This document shows positions 11,049 through 22,857 of a stretch of DNA of 64,000 nucleotides, piece after piece. This DNA is from Zanthoxylum bungeanum. Its lineage: Eukaryota; Streptophyta; Magnoliopsida; Sapindales; Rutaceae. Numbering within the stretch: position 1 is the stretch's first letter; every line of letters begins with the position of its first letter. The notes beneath the pieces are model-generated. The model was not told the origin of the DNA. It saw nothing but the letters and a program-made list of their open reading frames with translations, and made no database searches. The stretch is taken from NCBI GenBank assembly GCA_019454045.1, contig SKCR01021443.1, forward strand, positions 1 to 64,000, given 5' to 3'. The translations under genes were made by a program, and so were the position numbers.

Positions 11049-13044
11049 ATCCGCCACAATTCTCTAAATATTAATGCAGACACATAAGAGAGTTTCCGTG
11101 AAACAAAACTGCATTGAAATAGGTAGCTTTTGCCTTGAACATTTCCTAGTGAATGACAATTAGATTTACTTGGCAAACCAGTGACCCATAGTCTTTAACT
11201 GTTTTGTCGTTGGTGTAAACGAAGACAATTGCCAACACACAGCTTTACTTCGACCATTTCCCGTTCTACGATTGTGTTCATTTCAGCCATGAACATTGGT
11301 CATGGTTTCATCAAGTACTTTAGGGAATTCAGCATTTAAAAACTTCCATGGAAGCGTCCTCACTTATTACTTGAAATATGTGATCTACTATAAAGAGGTA
11401 ATTTGCCTTTACCCACATTAAGACTCTTCTTCTAATATAGTGATCATTAAAAAACCTTAGCTTATCCTAACCTTGACAGACAACACTATGCGTCATTACA
11501 GGAATGGGAAAGAGTATAAAACTCTACAGTGATTGTTTTGAATTGCATAAAGTTTCAGTTGTCCCTTTTGAACCTAAAACTTAGGATCTCCAGTCAGCTA
11601 GGTTGGGTTTTTACAGTGATAATTCTTAATTTATAGGCTTCAAGCCCATTCCCCTCGATGACTTCTCAACTTTCTCTCTAGGTAAACCTTTAGTAAGTGG
11701 ATCCGCTAGGTTTTCCTTCGATTTGACATAATCTTTTGAAATTATGCCATTTGAGAGCAGTTATCGTATGGTATTATGTCTGCACCATATGTGTTGAGAC
11801 TTATCATATTACATTATATTTTGGGCTCTCCCAATAGCCGATTGACTATCACAATGAAGACCCGGCCACGGTTCCAGCTCGGAATCGGAATCGAACCGGT
11901 TGGAACCGGACAGTTCCGATTTCAATTCTGAAACATGAACCATAATATTTCGATTCGGTTAGGGTTCCTCCCTAACCAAATCGAAATCAAACTGCGAGAA
12001 CCGAATGGTTCCAGTGTTCGAACCGGTACCGTTGGAACCATTCCGTTCCAACGGTTCTACAGTGGAACCGTTTATTTTTTTAAAATCATTATTAAAAAAA
12101 AACAAAACTTGAATGGAAAAGGAACCGAACCGAACCGGAACCATTCTGTTCGATTTCAATTCCGGTTCCGGTTCCACATAAGTGTGGAACCGAGAACGGA
12201 TTCGGAACCAAATCGAACCGAAGGCCACCCCTATCACAATGTATGCTTATCGCTGGCATTGGTTTAGGCCAATTTGGAATATTCTCTAGGAAATTTTAAA
12301 GCCATTCCGCTTCATCCGCTGTTTTATCTAATATTATGAACTCTGATTCCATAGTAGACATGACAATACATGTTTGTCTCATGGATTTCCATGACACGAC
12401 TGCACCACCAAGTGTGAAAACAAATCCACTAGTAGATTTGGAATTCACTGTATCAGATATCTAGTTAGCATCGATGTATCCCTCTAGAACAACATGATAT
12501 CTCGTATAATGCAGACCATATTTTGAAGTTTCTCTCAGATACCTCAAAACTCTTACAATGGCTTTCCAGTGGTTATGTCCTGGATTGCTCGTATATCTAC
12601 TAAGCTTGTTTACAGCTTAAGCGATATCAGGTCATGTGCAATTTGTGAGATACATCAGACTTCCGATAATTCTCGAATACTCTAATTGCTATACGATTGA
12701 GCCAATATTCTTTTATAAGGGAAGAGTTAGGTCTACATGAGTTCTAGCCACATTTAGATCTCCTTTATTACATTTCTCAAGTATATTCTCAACATAATGA
12801 GTTTGAGATAATATATACCCCTCTGATGTTCTGGAAATCTTAATTCCTAAGATCACATCAGTTACTCTTAAATCTTTCATATCAAATTTGCTGGTCAAAA
12901 CTTTCTTGGTAGACTGAATTAATTCATGATTACTACCAATTATCAGCATATCGTCTACGTAGAGAGACACAATGATATAGCATTTTTGAGTTGATTTGGT
13001 GTATACACACTTATCACACATTGATTTTGAACCCACTAGACAAC
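11049..13044 (-). pseudogene. pol: Copia-A RT C-terminal part and RNase H, interrupted
   Basis: On the minus strand 12713-13044 encodes the RT palm motif SLYVDDMLIIGSNHEL followed by LGIKISRTSEGYILSQTHYV. Downstream (about 12290-12710) are remnants of the Copia RNase H linker and domain, including [20 protein letters not shown]. The domain is split by the hAT MITE at 11857-12233, and in-frame stops occur. At 13044 the RT is cut by the solo Gypsy LTR and resumes at 15272. Confidence 0.85.
11857..12233. mobile_element. hAT-type MITE, 377 bp
   Basis: The element has a perfect 8-bp target duplication TCACAATG at 11849-11856 and 12234-12241. Its ends (AAGACCCGGCC, and reversed TAGGGGTGGCC) and dense GGAACCG subterminal repeats match those of the hAT transposon at 6919-9930. 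There is no transposase. It sits in the RNase H region of Copia-A, so it moved after that element landed. It is probably a non-autonomous derivative of the same hAT family. Confidence 0.92.
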
Positions 13045-15266
13045 TGTAGGACACAGAAATCGGCGACGCTGTTCTAGGCTCGCGGCCTAGTTGGGAGTAC
13101 GGAATAGCTCACAGAGGAACTAAACCGGAGAAATAACATGGAGTCGCCACCCGGTGTGAACCGGGAAAATGTGATTTAAGGCCGCACTCACCCCTCGCAA
13201 GGGAAGACCTCAAACCGTTGGGTTCGGAATGGTCCCTTACTTATGCCACTTGTAATGATGTGATTTGTGCAATAAACTAACCGAATCTACGCAACATGCT
13301 CAAGAACAACCTATATCTAGTTCATGTTCATAAAGATAAATCATATGTCTAAGTTTGCATCCTTGAAAAGTAAATCATCATAACACACGACAACATACGG
13401 CAATCTTATGAACATACTTCAATTATATAATGCGGGAAACAAATAACAACGTAAACATAATGCAAATCCCAAACACAAAATAAATAACTAATCATGCTTA
13501 AAAATAAATAACTAAATCATGCTTAAAAAAGAAAATAAATAACATATTAGACTAAATCATGCTCGAATACAAGGTTGGATGAAACGAAATACGTGTGTCT
13601 CTCAAGTGGTACGTGGCATTGTATCCCGAGTACAAACCGCACTATCGTCCATTCAGATTCGGCTACGAAATTTACGTCCGAGTTTACATCCGATATACCA
13701 CAAAAGAGAATACGCATTCCGTTCATCCGGAATTCACATCATGCCTCAACAAACGACTCTCATGCGATAATATATTAAAATAAATAAAAGAAACGAAAGA
13801 TAATAAGTAAAAAGGGTGCCCTCATGTCTAACCTCTTTTGTCGTCTCTCGAAAGCGCGTTACACGGCCGTCGGAAGGGTTTATATTCCGCAACTTTTCTG
13901 GTTCACTAATCCAACGTTTTTCCTCGCTGTTTCACTATTTTGGACTGCTGTTCTCACTCCGTTTCGCTGCTGTTTTTGTTGTATTTTCTGGTCACTGTTT
14001 TTTGGTAATTTAGGGGACTGTTTTGGCGTGTTTGGAGGGGTAAAGAGGTTGCGATTTTGGTGATCTTTAAGGGGAATTCTGGGCAATTGTTTATGCAGTT
14101 TTGGGTCAGTTTCTGGACTATTTTAGGGGGTATTTATGCGTCAAAACTGGTCAGTGCAGTGGGGCTTTTTGCGGCAGTTTTTTTGTGTGTGCAGTGGGGT
14201 AAATAGGCGTTCAGTTTAGGGTCCAATATGCGGCAGCTTTGGGTCCAAGGTACATCAGTTTTAGGCAGATTTGTGAGGTGTGTTGAAGGCTTGTTGGAGG
14301 GAAGTGGCGTTGAGGCAGATTTTGGCGATGGTGCAGATTTTAGCGATGGTGTGGCTAACGTGAAAGGCTGATTTGTGATTGGGCTAGGTGGCTTATGTGT
14401 GCTGTTTGTGAGTGGACTGGTTTTTGTGTTTGAATTGCGTGGAGGCTATGTGGCATGGAGAAGGAATGAGGACGTGTTGGAGGGTGATGCGTGAAGGGGC
14501 CTTAGGTCAGTTGGTGAGCGTGTGGTGAAGGCTATGAGTTGTTTTGAGTGAATTCAAAAGGGGCAGTTAGTGGCGTTGAATTGGGCAATATGCTTGAAGT
14601 GTTTGTGGCTTGAGTGCGTTGATTTTGAGGAGCCAGGGGCTGATACGTGAGAGAAGAGAGAGGGTGAAGTTCCATGTTATTTTCTTTGTGTTTTCGTGTG
14701 AATGAGCCAGGGTTTAATGTGTGGGTGAAGGGTTCTTTTTATAGGCAAGGGATTGGGTTATTCTTGTTTGAGAAGGAAAATGATTTGTGCAATTATGGGG
14801 GATATTTTTAATAAGTGTAGGATAAGGAAAATTCTCTTTAATTAGGGATGTGATTTCCTTTGATTAGATTTAATCTCTTTTAATTAGGAATATGATTTGA
14901 TTTGATTTGTTTAATTTAGGCATGTGTTTTATTTAAATTAGGAAGGTGATTTGTTTTAATTTAATTGGATTTAATTTAATTTAATTTGATTTAATTTGTG
15001 ACATGTGTTTTAAATATTTTAATTATTTGGATCAGGCTTTGATGGGCTTGGTGTGTGACTTGCGGGGTTTTGGGCGAAGGGTGTGTTTTAAAATGGAGGT
15101 CCAACAAGCGAACCTGCAGCTACTCCAGCGAATTAAATCCAACAATGTGTCAATTATTGACTCTTCCCTTCCGACGCCCGTTTCCCGCGGCTTCCACAAT
15201 TAAAGAGGTAGTGTCTCCATACGAGACTCATCATCGGGACTTACATGCAAAAATGCAGTGCCTACA
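13045..15266 (-). repeat. Solo LTR of the element-D Gypsy family
   Basis: The 2222-bp sequence starts TGTAGGACAC and ends GTGCCTACA, with a perfect 5-bp target duplication ACAAC at 13040-13044 and 15267-15271. It sits inside the RT of Copia-A. Both ends and the conserved block near 13140-13250 (GGAGTCGCCACC, TTAAGGCCGCACTCA, CTCGCAAGGGAA) match the element-D LTR at 35694-37541. There, the LTR is read on the minus strand. No internal region is present, so this is the product of recombination between two LTRs. Confidence 0.92.
13150..13165. other. Conserved hairpin in solo LTR
   Basis: CCCGGT-GTGA-ACCGGG is a perfect 6-bp stem with a 4-base loop. The homologous position in the element-D LTR reads CCCAGT-GTGA-ACTGGG, a compensatory change. 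Confidence 0.6.
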
Positions 15267-15271
15267 ACAAC

Positions 15272-17093
15272 ATCTATTTGTCAATTTTTTCATGCCATTG
15301 TTAGGTGCTTGTTTTAATCTGTATAAGGATTTTACAAGTTTGCACACCTTCTGTTTTTATCCAGGAACATTGAAACCTTCTTGTTATTCTATGTAAATCT
15401 CTTCATCTAGTTCACTATTTAAGAATGTCGTCTTCACATCCATTTGATGTATTTCAAGACCAAGTATAGCTGTTATATCTATGAGCATTCTTATTGATGT
15501 GATACGAGTCACTGGTGAATATGTATCAAAGTAATCAAAGTCTTATTTTTGTCTATAATCTTTTATGACAAGTCTTGTCTTGTACTTATCTATTGATCCA
15601 TCCGGTTTCATCTTCCGTTTGAATATTTTTTGTAGCCAAGTGGCTTACAACCTGGAGGAAGATCAACCAACTCCTAAGTATGGTTTTGTAGGATGTAATC
15701 AATCTCCTTATTGATAGCCTCTTTCCATAAAGGTGCCTTCGATGAAGATATTATTTCTTTATAGTTTTGAGGCTCATTTTCTAACAAGTATGTCAGAAAA
15801 TCAGGTCTAAATGACTTAGACGTTCTAGCTCTTTTGCTACGTCTAGGTTCAATTTCCTCAATATTTTCATGTTGATCTGATTTCTGGTCAACTTGATCAC
15901 TACCTTTGACAATATTAATAGTTCTTTTGAGAGTTTCCGTTCTTTGTCTTTCCTTACAGGGAAATGTCTCTTCAAAGAATGTTGCATTCCTTGAATCAAT
16001 TATCATATTTAGATTGATGTCAGAAATTTTAGACTTATGTACCAAGAATCGATATGCACTACTGTTGTGAGCATATCCAATGAATATACAATCAACAGTC
16101 CTGGGTCATATTCTAACCTTCTTAGGTTTAGGAAACATCATTTTGGCGAGATGCCCCTACACTTTTAGATATTTGTAGGAAGGTACGTGACATTTCCACA
16201 ATTCATATGGTATCTTGTCTAATCTTCTATGAGGTAGCTTATTTTGAACGTAGTTGGTGGAAAGCAAGGCTTCCCCCACACGTTTTGGGGTAAACCAAAG
16301 CTTGTCAACATGGCATTTATTATTTCCTTCAACAATCCCGTTTTGTTGAGGCGAATAAGGAGATGTGGTTTCGTGAATAATTTCATGATTGAAACAATAT
16401 TCACCAAACGGTGACACATATTTACCTCTTCTATCACTCCTGATTCTTTTGATTCTCTTGCCAAGTTATTTTCAACTTCATTCTTATAATGTATAAAGCT
16501 CTCAATAGCTTAATCTTCGCTCCTCAGCAAATATACATAACAAAATCTTATGCTATCATCGATAAAAGTGACAAAGTACTTTTTACCGCCTCTTGTTTGC
16601 ACAATATTCATAACATACACATCGAAGTGTATAAGTTCCAAGGGTTCAGAACTTCACCTATGGAATGAAATGATGCTCTATGCATTTTTGCTTCAACACA
16701 TGGATCACATTTATGTTGGTTATCAATTGCAAATTTAGGTATAAGGTCCATGTTAATTAATTTATGCATTGTATCATAATTAACATGTCTTAACCTCTTA
16801 TGCTATACATTTTGTGACTCAATAATATAAGCGAAAGATGTAGCTTTATTATTAGCACTATGTCGATTGACAGTCATTATATTGAACTTGAAAATGCCCT
16901 CAGTGAGGTATCATTTTCCTACATAGACATTGTTCTTGGTCAGTACAAATTTGTCAGAAACAAATACAAGCTTGAAACCATTCTTGCTAAGGAGTGAACC
17001 TGAAACCAAGTTCTTTCGAATATCAGGAACATGCAAAATATTCTTTAATGTAAGCTCTTTCTCAGATGTCATCTTCAGAACCACTATGCCTTA
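15272..17093 (-). pseudogene. pol: Copia-A integrase and RT N-terminal part
   Basis: Reading leftward on the minus strand, remnants of the GAG-pre-integrase zinc domain (about 16640-16900) are followed by the integrase core. PYSPQQNGIVE near 16350 holds the catalytic Glu region, and TNYVQNKLPHRRLDKIPYEL closes the core. The linker RRSKRARTSKSF and the RT start (PLWKEAINKEIDYILQNHT, 15674-16045) come next. The RT continues to 15272, where the solo LTR interrupts it. Several frameshifts and stops are present, so no product is expected. The order gag-protease-integrase-RT-RNase H is diagnostic of Copia. Confidence 0.88.
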
Positions 17094-18132
17094 TCAAACC
17101 ACTTTAGAGGTAAAAGAGTTTCCCATTGTCAGATGATCGCCACCATCGACATTCTGATAAGAGGAAAACATCTTGCTATCAGCACAGATATGACGAGTAG
17201 TCCTAGTGTCTACCCACCATTCTCTCGAATTCCCAACCAAGTTGGCTTCTATTACAACTGCTGAGAGGTTCAACTCTGAGATCTCATCAATTAGCTGCTC
17301 ATCCTCAATGATATGGGCCTTATTTTTTGTTTTCTTGCCTTTATCCTGAGACTTTTTATTTCTGCAGTCATTTTCCATGTGATCGCTTTTTCCACAGGTG
17401 TAGCACTTGCCCTTGAACTTCTTATTTCCTTGGGAAGAATCAGCTCCACTGTTCTTTCTCTTTTTGTTACCATTTCAACCCTCGACGATGTTGGCCTTAG
17501 ACTCCATAGTCTTGTAGCTGGCCTTCTCGGACTTTCTGTTGTCCTCTTCGATCCTCAATCGAACTCCAAGGTCTTCAAGACTCATCTACTTCTTTTTGTG
17601 TTTCAGATTGCTCCTTAAGTACTTCCATGATGGAGGAAACTTTTCAATGATTGTGGCAACTTGAAACATCTCACAGAGTTTCATTCCCTCATCCAATATT
17701 TCATGAATGATTAACTGAAGTTCACCCAACTGAGATATCATTGTCCTTGAATCTCCCATCTTGTAATCGAGGAAACTACCCACAATAAATATCTTCTGTC
17801 TAGAATCCTCAGTTTTGTACTTCTTCTCGATAGATTCCCAGAGATTCTTTACAGAAGTCATGCCTTGGTACACATTGTACAGGGTATTGTCAAGTCCTCC
17901 TAAGAGGTAATTCTTGCACAAGAAGTCCCTTAACGACCATGTCTTCTCGCAGTTGCTTGGCTGTTTCTGTTTCTCATTCCATAGAACCCAGAGGATCTTT
18001 GAGGTACTTAGCTAACTACAGTGTCGTCAGGTAGAACAATATTTTGCTCTGCCATTGTTTAAAGTTTGCTCCACCAAACTTTTCTGGTTTTTCTCCATGA
18101 GCGACCGGTACTGCGATATTTTCGCTAGCCAT
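17094..18132 (-). pseudogene. gag: Copia-A gag and protease
   Basis: The ATG at 18132 begins MASEN, as in the plus-strand copy at 54577. Gag is broken by frameshifts but keeps YLLGGLDNTLYNVYQG and an intact CCHC zinc knuckle (CYTCGKSDHMENDC, near 17355-17400). The protease follows at 17094-17290. Its active-site stretch reads VDTRTTRHIC where Copia proteases usually have a DSG/DTG-type motif, so the catalytic triplet is altered. The plus-strand copy has lost the first two zinc-knuckle Cys residues instead, so the two copies decayed independently. Confidence 0.85.
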
Positions 18133-18611
18133 GTGTAACTGAAAAAACCAACACTAATCAATAAGTATACAAAAGAAAAATTGTACAATGATCAAATGTG
18201 TGATCTTATTTAAATGATATACTAAGAATCCACTCGTTATTATATTGGACAATAGTATCAAATAACACAAGTCCTTGAATTTATGACTAAGGTTTCTTAT
18301 GATAAATGAATAAAGGAATATTCCCAGAGGACGAGGGGGGTCCAGAGGAACCACTTAAATCCCTGCCCACTTAGGCTCTTATCGCCTTGTTGATAGAATA
18401 TCCTCTAAACACTTTCTCAATAGAATATCTTAGACATTCAAACTTAATATCACTCTTAAATTCAAAATACAATAATAAATGGTGTAGATTTATATGTGTA
18501 TATGTATAAGTCAATCAAGCTTGAATGAAATTACTTGTGTAAAGTTACACTTTTAATTCTCAACCAAGTATGCAACACACGATTAATTTTCAACTTTATC
18601 ACTATGTGTAT
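18133..18611 (-). other. Copia-A leader, downstream part
   Basis: This untranslated sequence lies between the gag ATG and the insertion point of element C. It matches 54105-54576 of the plus-strand copy. No primer-site match to tRNA-Met is visible in it. Confidence 0.7.
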
Positions 18612-19725
18612 TGATTACGCCCAAAAAGTACTTGCGGATATCGCAGTCTAGTTAGGGTGTCGATTCCTTAGAGAGATGGTTACAAAGAACTGATTTACTT
18701 AAACAAAATGTTAGCAGTAACTATATGAAAAAGATAATGATTGAATTGATAATATAGAATAAAAAATATAGAAAAGAGGTTGAGGAATATCAGTAGAGAT
18801 AAACAGCAAAGCGTCAGAAATCCCTCTTGTATCAAATTCCTATATTCAGTTATTGATTCCGTTTTATTACTCAATTGAAGGTTTCACATCCCAAACCAAT
18901 AATCAGAAGATATCCAAGTCTAAACATATTAAATTCTAAGTTAATCAATGATTTACTTTCTCTATGTTAACAGCTCACAAAGTTAATGTTATGACTTATC
19001 TAATGTCGACAATATACCCTCAGGCAATACTACAACAGAAGACCAACTCATAAAACAGCTTTACCAGTCACAACTGGTTTCCCCAATCACACATAGAAAA
19101 ATCATGACTGAATCTATATGCAAGTTGAATAAACACGGTTTCTGGATTCATAAATCGTAGAATAATAAAGAATAATAAACATCAATTGTATTAAACGTTT
19201 GAGAGTATTTAGGAATCAACAACATGAACATAAAAACTTAAATATAAGAGTTCATCCTTAGCTTTACCTATGAGATTAGTTCTCTATGCAGAAGAGATAT
19301 ATAGCCTGGATAGATCAGAGTATGTCGGCTTGATGTTCTTCGTTCTTCTCTCTTGAAATTGTGTTTGTGGCTCTTTGATGTGTGTTTCTCTTTTATTTTT
19401 CTCTCCCTTTAGGGTTTAGGACGGGCTTAGGTTTATATAGAGAAGTTTGGGAGGCATTATTTGCGTAAAAAATGAACTAAGCAAAAAACCCTAGAAAATG
19501 CTTCCGTGTCGTGACGCGTGGCTGGGCTTGCAGGATAATGATTCCTACGTTTCTGCTTGTTTCCTGCGTGCTTCTGATGCATTCGTAAGTACCGAAACAT
19601 GCGTAATTGCTCCATTATCCATATTCTATTACTTCCTAATAACAAACACAAAATAAAATTTAATTAAACACATGATAACTAAACTGAATTAGTGATGTTC
19701 AAAGTACATTTTCATGCACTTATCA
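18612..19725 (-). repeat. Element C 3' LTR
   Basis: The 1114-bp LTR begins TGATTACGCC and ends TGCACTTATCA on the plus strand. It matches 33884-34974 over its length. The sequence just right of it (minus strand TGGTTTGGGTTG) is the polypurine-type tract. The plus-strand side shows CGTGTCGTGACGCGTGG near 19503-19520, related to a CpG-rich motif in the element-B LTR. Confidence 0.9.
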
Positions 19726-20860
19726 CAACCCAAACCAGCTTATTGCTAGTCCATTGCAATTCAAGCGTAAAAAGAAACTACGAACTAAATAGATAAATAA
19801 AAACTATCTAAGCCACTTTTGTAGGGATCACGATTGCATTTAGCATATGCAACAAGTCTTTAAACCCCTAGGTGTCCATAGTGGACGAGTTATAGTCTCG
19901 TGAAGGCTTACAGCGACGACACCCATAAACGTCATGTAAAACACATACAATCAAGCAAAACAAAATAACAAATGAAAATAGTCCCAATAGTTACACATAT
20001 TATTTTCCTCATAGAATGCCTAGCAATGAAATTAGAGAAATTTCAAAGTACTCAATGCAACTCAAATCCAAGTTCTTGAATAAATCATCTAAGCCAGACT
20101 CACAGTGTGTGTATGTAAGTTCGTTCACAGCTTGACTCCTAGGTAAGCCAACTCAATGATTTCGTTTAAAAATTGGGATTCGATGGGTCAAACCAACCTA
20201 GATATCTCAAATATGTTCTGTAATTGCCTTTCTGTGTTCAGTATGGTATGATTTTATATTATTATTTTTTTTCCTTTTTATTCTTTTTTTTTTTTCGATT
20301 TTTCTTTTTCTTCTTTTTTTCAACACACCTACCCTTTAAGGTAGCATTTCTCCTCATAGTGGTCCTAACACTCGCCCATGGGTAGCTTCACGCTTATTGG
20401 TTATAGGTTGTTTAATTTATTTATTTTCTCTTTTTATTTTTTAACCATACCATACATCATAACACTAGCAATTCATGATAGACATATAAGAAACGGTCCT
20501 TCATCGACATGCAATTTCTTTAACTAGTCACCTTGCCAACTACATAGGCTTTCACTGCTAAAAACCTATAGTTAAGTGCTTACAAGTTTAACCTAGATCA
20601 ATTACTCAATGCATTAGATAAAAGTACATTAAAGAATCTTATCGTTTCTAAGATTTCACACTAAAGCAAACAATATCGTAATTGGACTTATGTTTTACTA
20701 TTAAGGACTAAAAATAAACAAAACAATTATTTTTTTATTAACAGGTATTATCACAGGTATTATCATTACATGCCTACACCCCCACACTTAAAAATTGCAT
20801 TGTCCTCAATGTAAGATAAATGTAAGGAAAAAGGATTGAGGAACAACACTACCGCACATG
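19726..20860 (-). other. Element C 3' untranslated region
   Basis: This is non-coding sequence between the pol tail and the 3' LTR. The block at about 19815-19920 (GTAGGGATCAC, AAACCCCTAGGTGTCC, AGTCTCGTGA) also occurs in element B near 25085-25165, showing that B and C are related families. A T-rich run lies at 20265-20320. Confidence 0.7.
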
Positions 20861-20867
20861 AAGTTGA

Positions 20868-21122
20868 TCAGGCTCCTACTGGTGAGACTTTGGTTGTGTG
20901 AGCTGTGTGGATTGCGCTTACACCTACATAAATACTCATGCAAATAATAAACAGGCAATTAGCACACAATAAAATAAAACTAAAGTAAAGAAAATAAAAT
21001 AGATAAAATAAATGTAGATGTAAGGGTTGCCTCCCCGCTAGCGCTAAGTTTAACGTCTTCAGCCAGACGTAACCACTTAATGTTGTCATGGTGGCTTCCA
21101 TGTAGTGAGATGATGAAGGCAT
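20868..21122 (-). pseudogene. Element C pol C-terminal remnant
   Basis: One minus-strand frame carries WLRLAEDVKLSASGEATL (about 21005-21085), matching SRLAVDVKLSSRIEATNE in element B. In both elements it lies after the integrase position. It is the only trace of the pol tail in element C, which supports a deletion of RT to integrase. Confidence 0.65.
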
Positions 21123-21360
21123 GGGAAAGAAGTTTTGTCTAGCTGTTGCAGTTTATTTATTAATCCCCCAAGGTCTGGTGGTTGAGATTGTAGGCTGCAC
21201 ATATGTAAAAGTTGGTTCCACATTCTTTTTAATTTCCCAGGTATCATATTCAAATAAGCACTAACTCTCTTTTTCTTATTTTTATGGTTCTTTGGGATCA
21301 GTTCCAATTCGGGAGGGTGTGATTCATGTTGTGAATAAGCTGTTTATGGTAAGACTGTGT

Positions 21361-21840
21361 CTATGATGTATGTGTATTGGCACTCATCATCACCTTGTGG
21401 TTGTTTGTCAACATGAAAATAGTTATTTCCATTGTCATATTCCCAAATGATAGCTTCATGAGACCATTCTTGCAATTAATAAGGGCATTAGCTGTAGTAA
21501 GAAAAGGTCTACCTAAGATTAGTGGAATTTTTGACTCAATGTTAACCATAAACTGAGTATCTAAGATCACAAAATCAACGAGGTAATAAAATTTATCAAT
21601 TTGAACTAAAACATCCTTAACTACTCCCCGCGGTGCCCTGATAGATCGGTCAGCTAACTGTAAAACTATAGATGTAGGTTTAATCTCACCAAGCCCTAAC
21701 TGCATATAAATAGAATATGGCCTAAGATTAACACTGACACCTAAATATAATAAAGCTTGACCGAACTCATGTGTGCCAATGTGACAAGTAATGGGAGGAC
21801 ACCCTGGATCTTTATATTTTGGTGGAGTCCTCTGTTCAAT
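21361..21840 (-). pseudogene. Element C aspartic protease
   Basis: Minus-strand sequence carries the Athila-type protease: DPGCPPITCHIGTHEFGQAL, then LYLGVSVNL, GLGEIKPTSIVLQLADRSI, and ESKIPLILGRPFLTTANAL. The family active-site motif DLGAS reads YLGVS here, so the catalytic Asp is gone. No RT motif follows. The retroviral-type protease would cut the Gag polyprotein; this copy would be inactive. Confidence 0.85.
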
Positions 21841-21991
21841 TTTTGCACTAGTCTACTTTGTCAAGAATGTAGTCTTCCTCACTTAGTGTTTTCTCTTTAT
21901 GGTGCATAGATCATTTAAAACCTTTGCATAAGTGGGAACTTTTTTTTATCACATGTAACAACAGAAGGTTAATCTTTACTTAATTAAGATG

Positions 21992-22857
21992 TTATAGGAT
22001 CTCACCATTTGGGTCTGTAGCTCTCGCTATAGGCCTAAGTGCCTGAGGAAAGGGTACTCTAACTAGGAAATGTGTCTCTTGATCTGCCTGAGGGGTATTT
22101 TCATTACTATCATTACTGGCTTCTGCAGTGTTGGAAATGTCCTGCAAGCCTACCTCCTTACCATTCCTAATGATTATGGCATTAACACCTCTTACATTGG
22201 ATACCTCATGATCAGCCTGTGCCATGTGTTGCCCTTGTGGATTTGGTTGAGCCTGAGATGATAATTTTCCTTGTTCTTGCACACTCAGAGCATTCGTCAA
22301 CTTAGAGACTTGACTCTTAATCTCCTTATTGTCTTCAACTACTTGATCTATTAGTGACTCAAACCTTTGATTGGTTTTCCTCTAGGCCTCCACAAATGCA
22401 TTCTGGGCCTTTACAAATGCTTGCACAGTATCCTCTAAGGAATTCATAGGAACGACATATGTATGATACCAGGGGCACTGTAACATTTGGTTTGTGGTGT
22501 CAGGGTAGGCTGATAAGACTTCTGTTTCCAACTAAGATTGGGATGGTTCCACCAACTAGGATTATAGGTATATGAATAAGGTATATATGGCTTCTTGTAC
22601 GTCCCTAAAGTATTGTAGTGTTCCTCATATGTGCCCCTCAGCTCACCATATACCGGGCACTCTTGGGCTAGATGGTCAGTTCCCTTACACACAAAGCATA
22701 CCCATTGAGGTTCTAGATGGGCTACTGCATGCATAGTCTGGCTATCATTAGCTTTTAAGACTCTTAACTGTCTAGTTAATAACTCAACTTGTTCCTTAAG
22801 ACTATCCTCTTCCCTAAAGTGGTGTATGCCTCTACTAGAAGGAGTGGGGTGTGTCCT
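21992..22857 (-). pseudogene. gag: Element C gag, downstream part with zinc knuckle
   Basis: Right of 22857 the gag reading is interrupted by element B and resumes at 32796. The segment TPSSRGIHHFREEDSLKEQV is followed by a leucine-rich helix and an intact CCHC knuckle CFVCKGTDHLAQEC (near 22650-22690). A Tyr/Pro-rich stretch comes next, and then a tail running toward the protease (PFPQALRP near 22015-22050). The zinc knuckle packages the genomic RNA. Confidence 0.85.

Larger units (their letters stand above)
10454..18611 (-). mobile_element. Copia-A, minus-strand copy (main part)
   Basis: A Ty1/copia retrotransposon lies on the minus strand. Its 3' LTR is 10454-11048. RNase H, RT, integrase and gag follow rightward in reversed order, with gag starting at 18132 and an untranslated leader up to 18611. 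The leader then continues beyond inserted element C, at 34980-35545, and the 5' LTR remnant runs to 35693, where element D begins. Two further insertions sit in pol: a MITE (11857-12233) and a solo Gypsy LTR (13045-15266). A second copy of the same family lies on the plus strand at 52981-57636. Many stops make this copy inactive. Confidence 0.9.
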
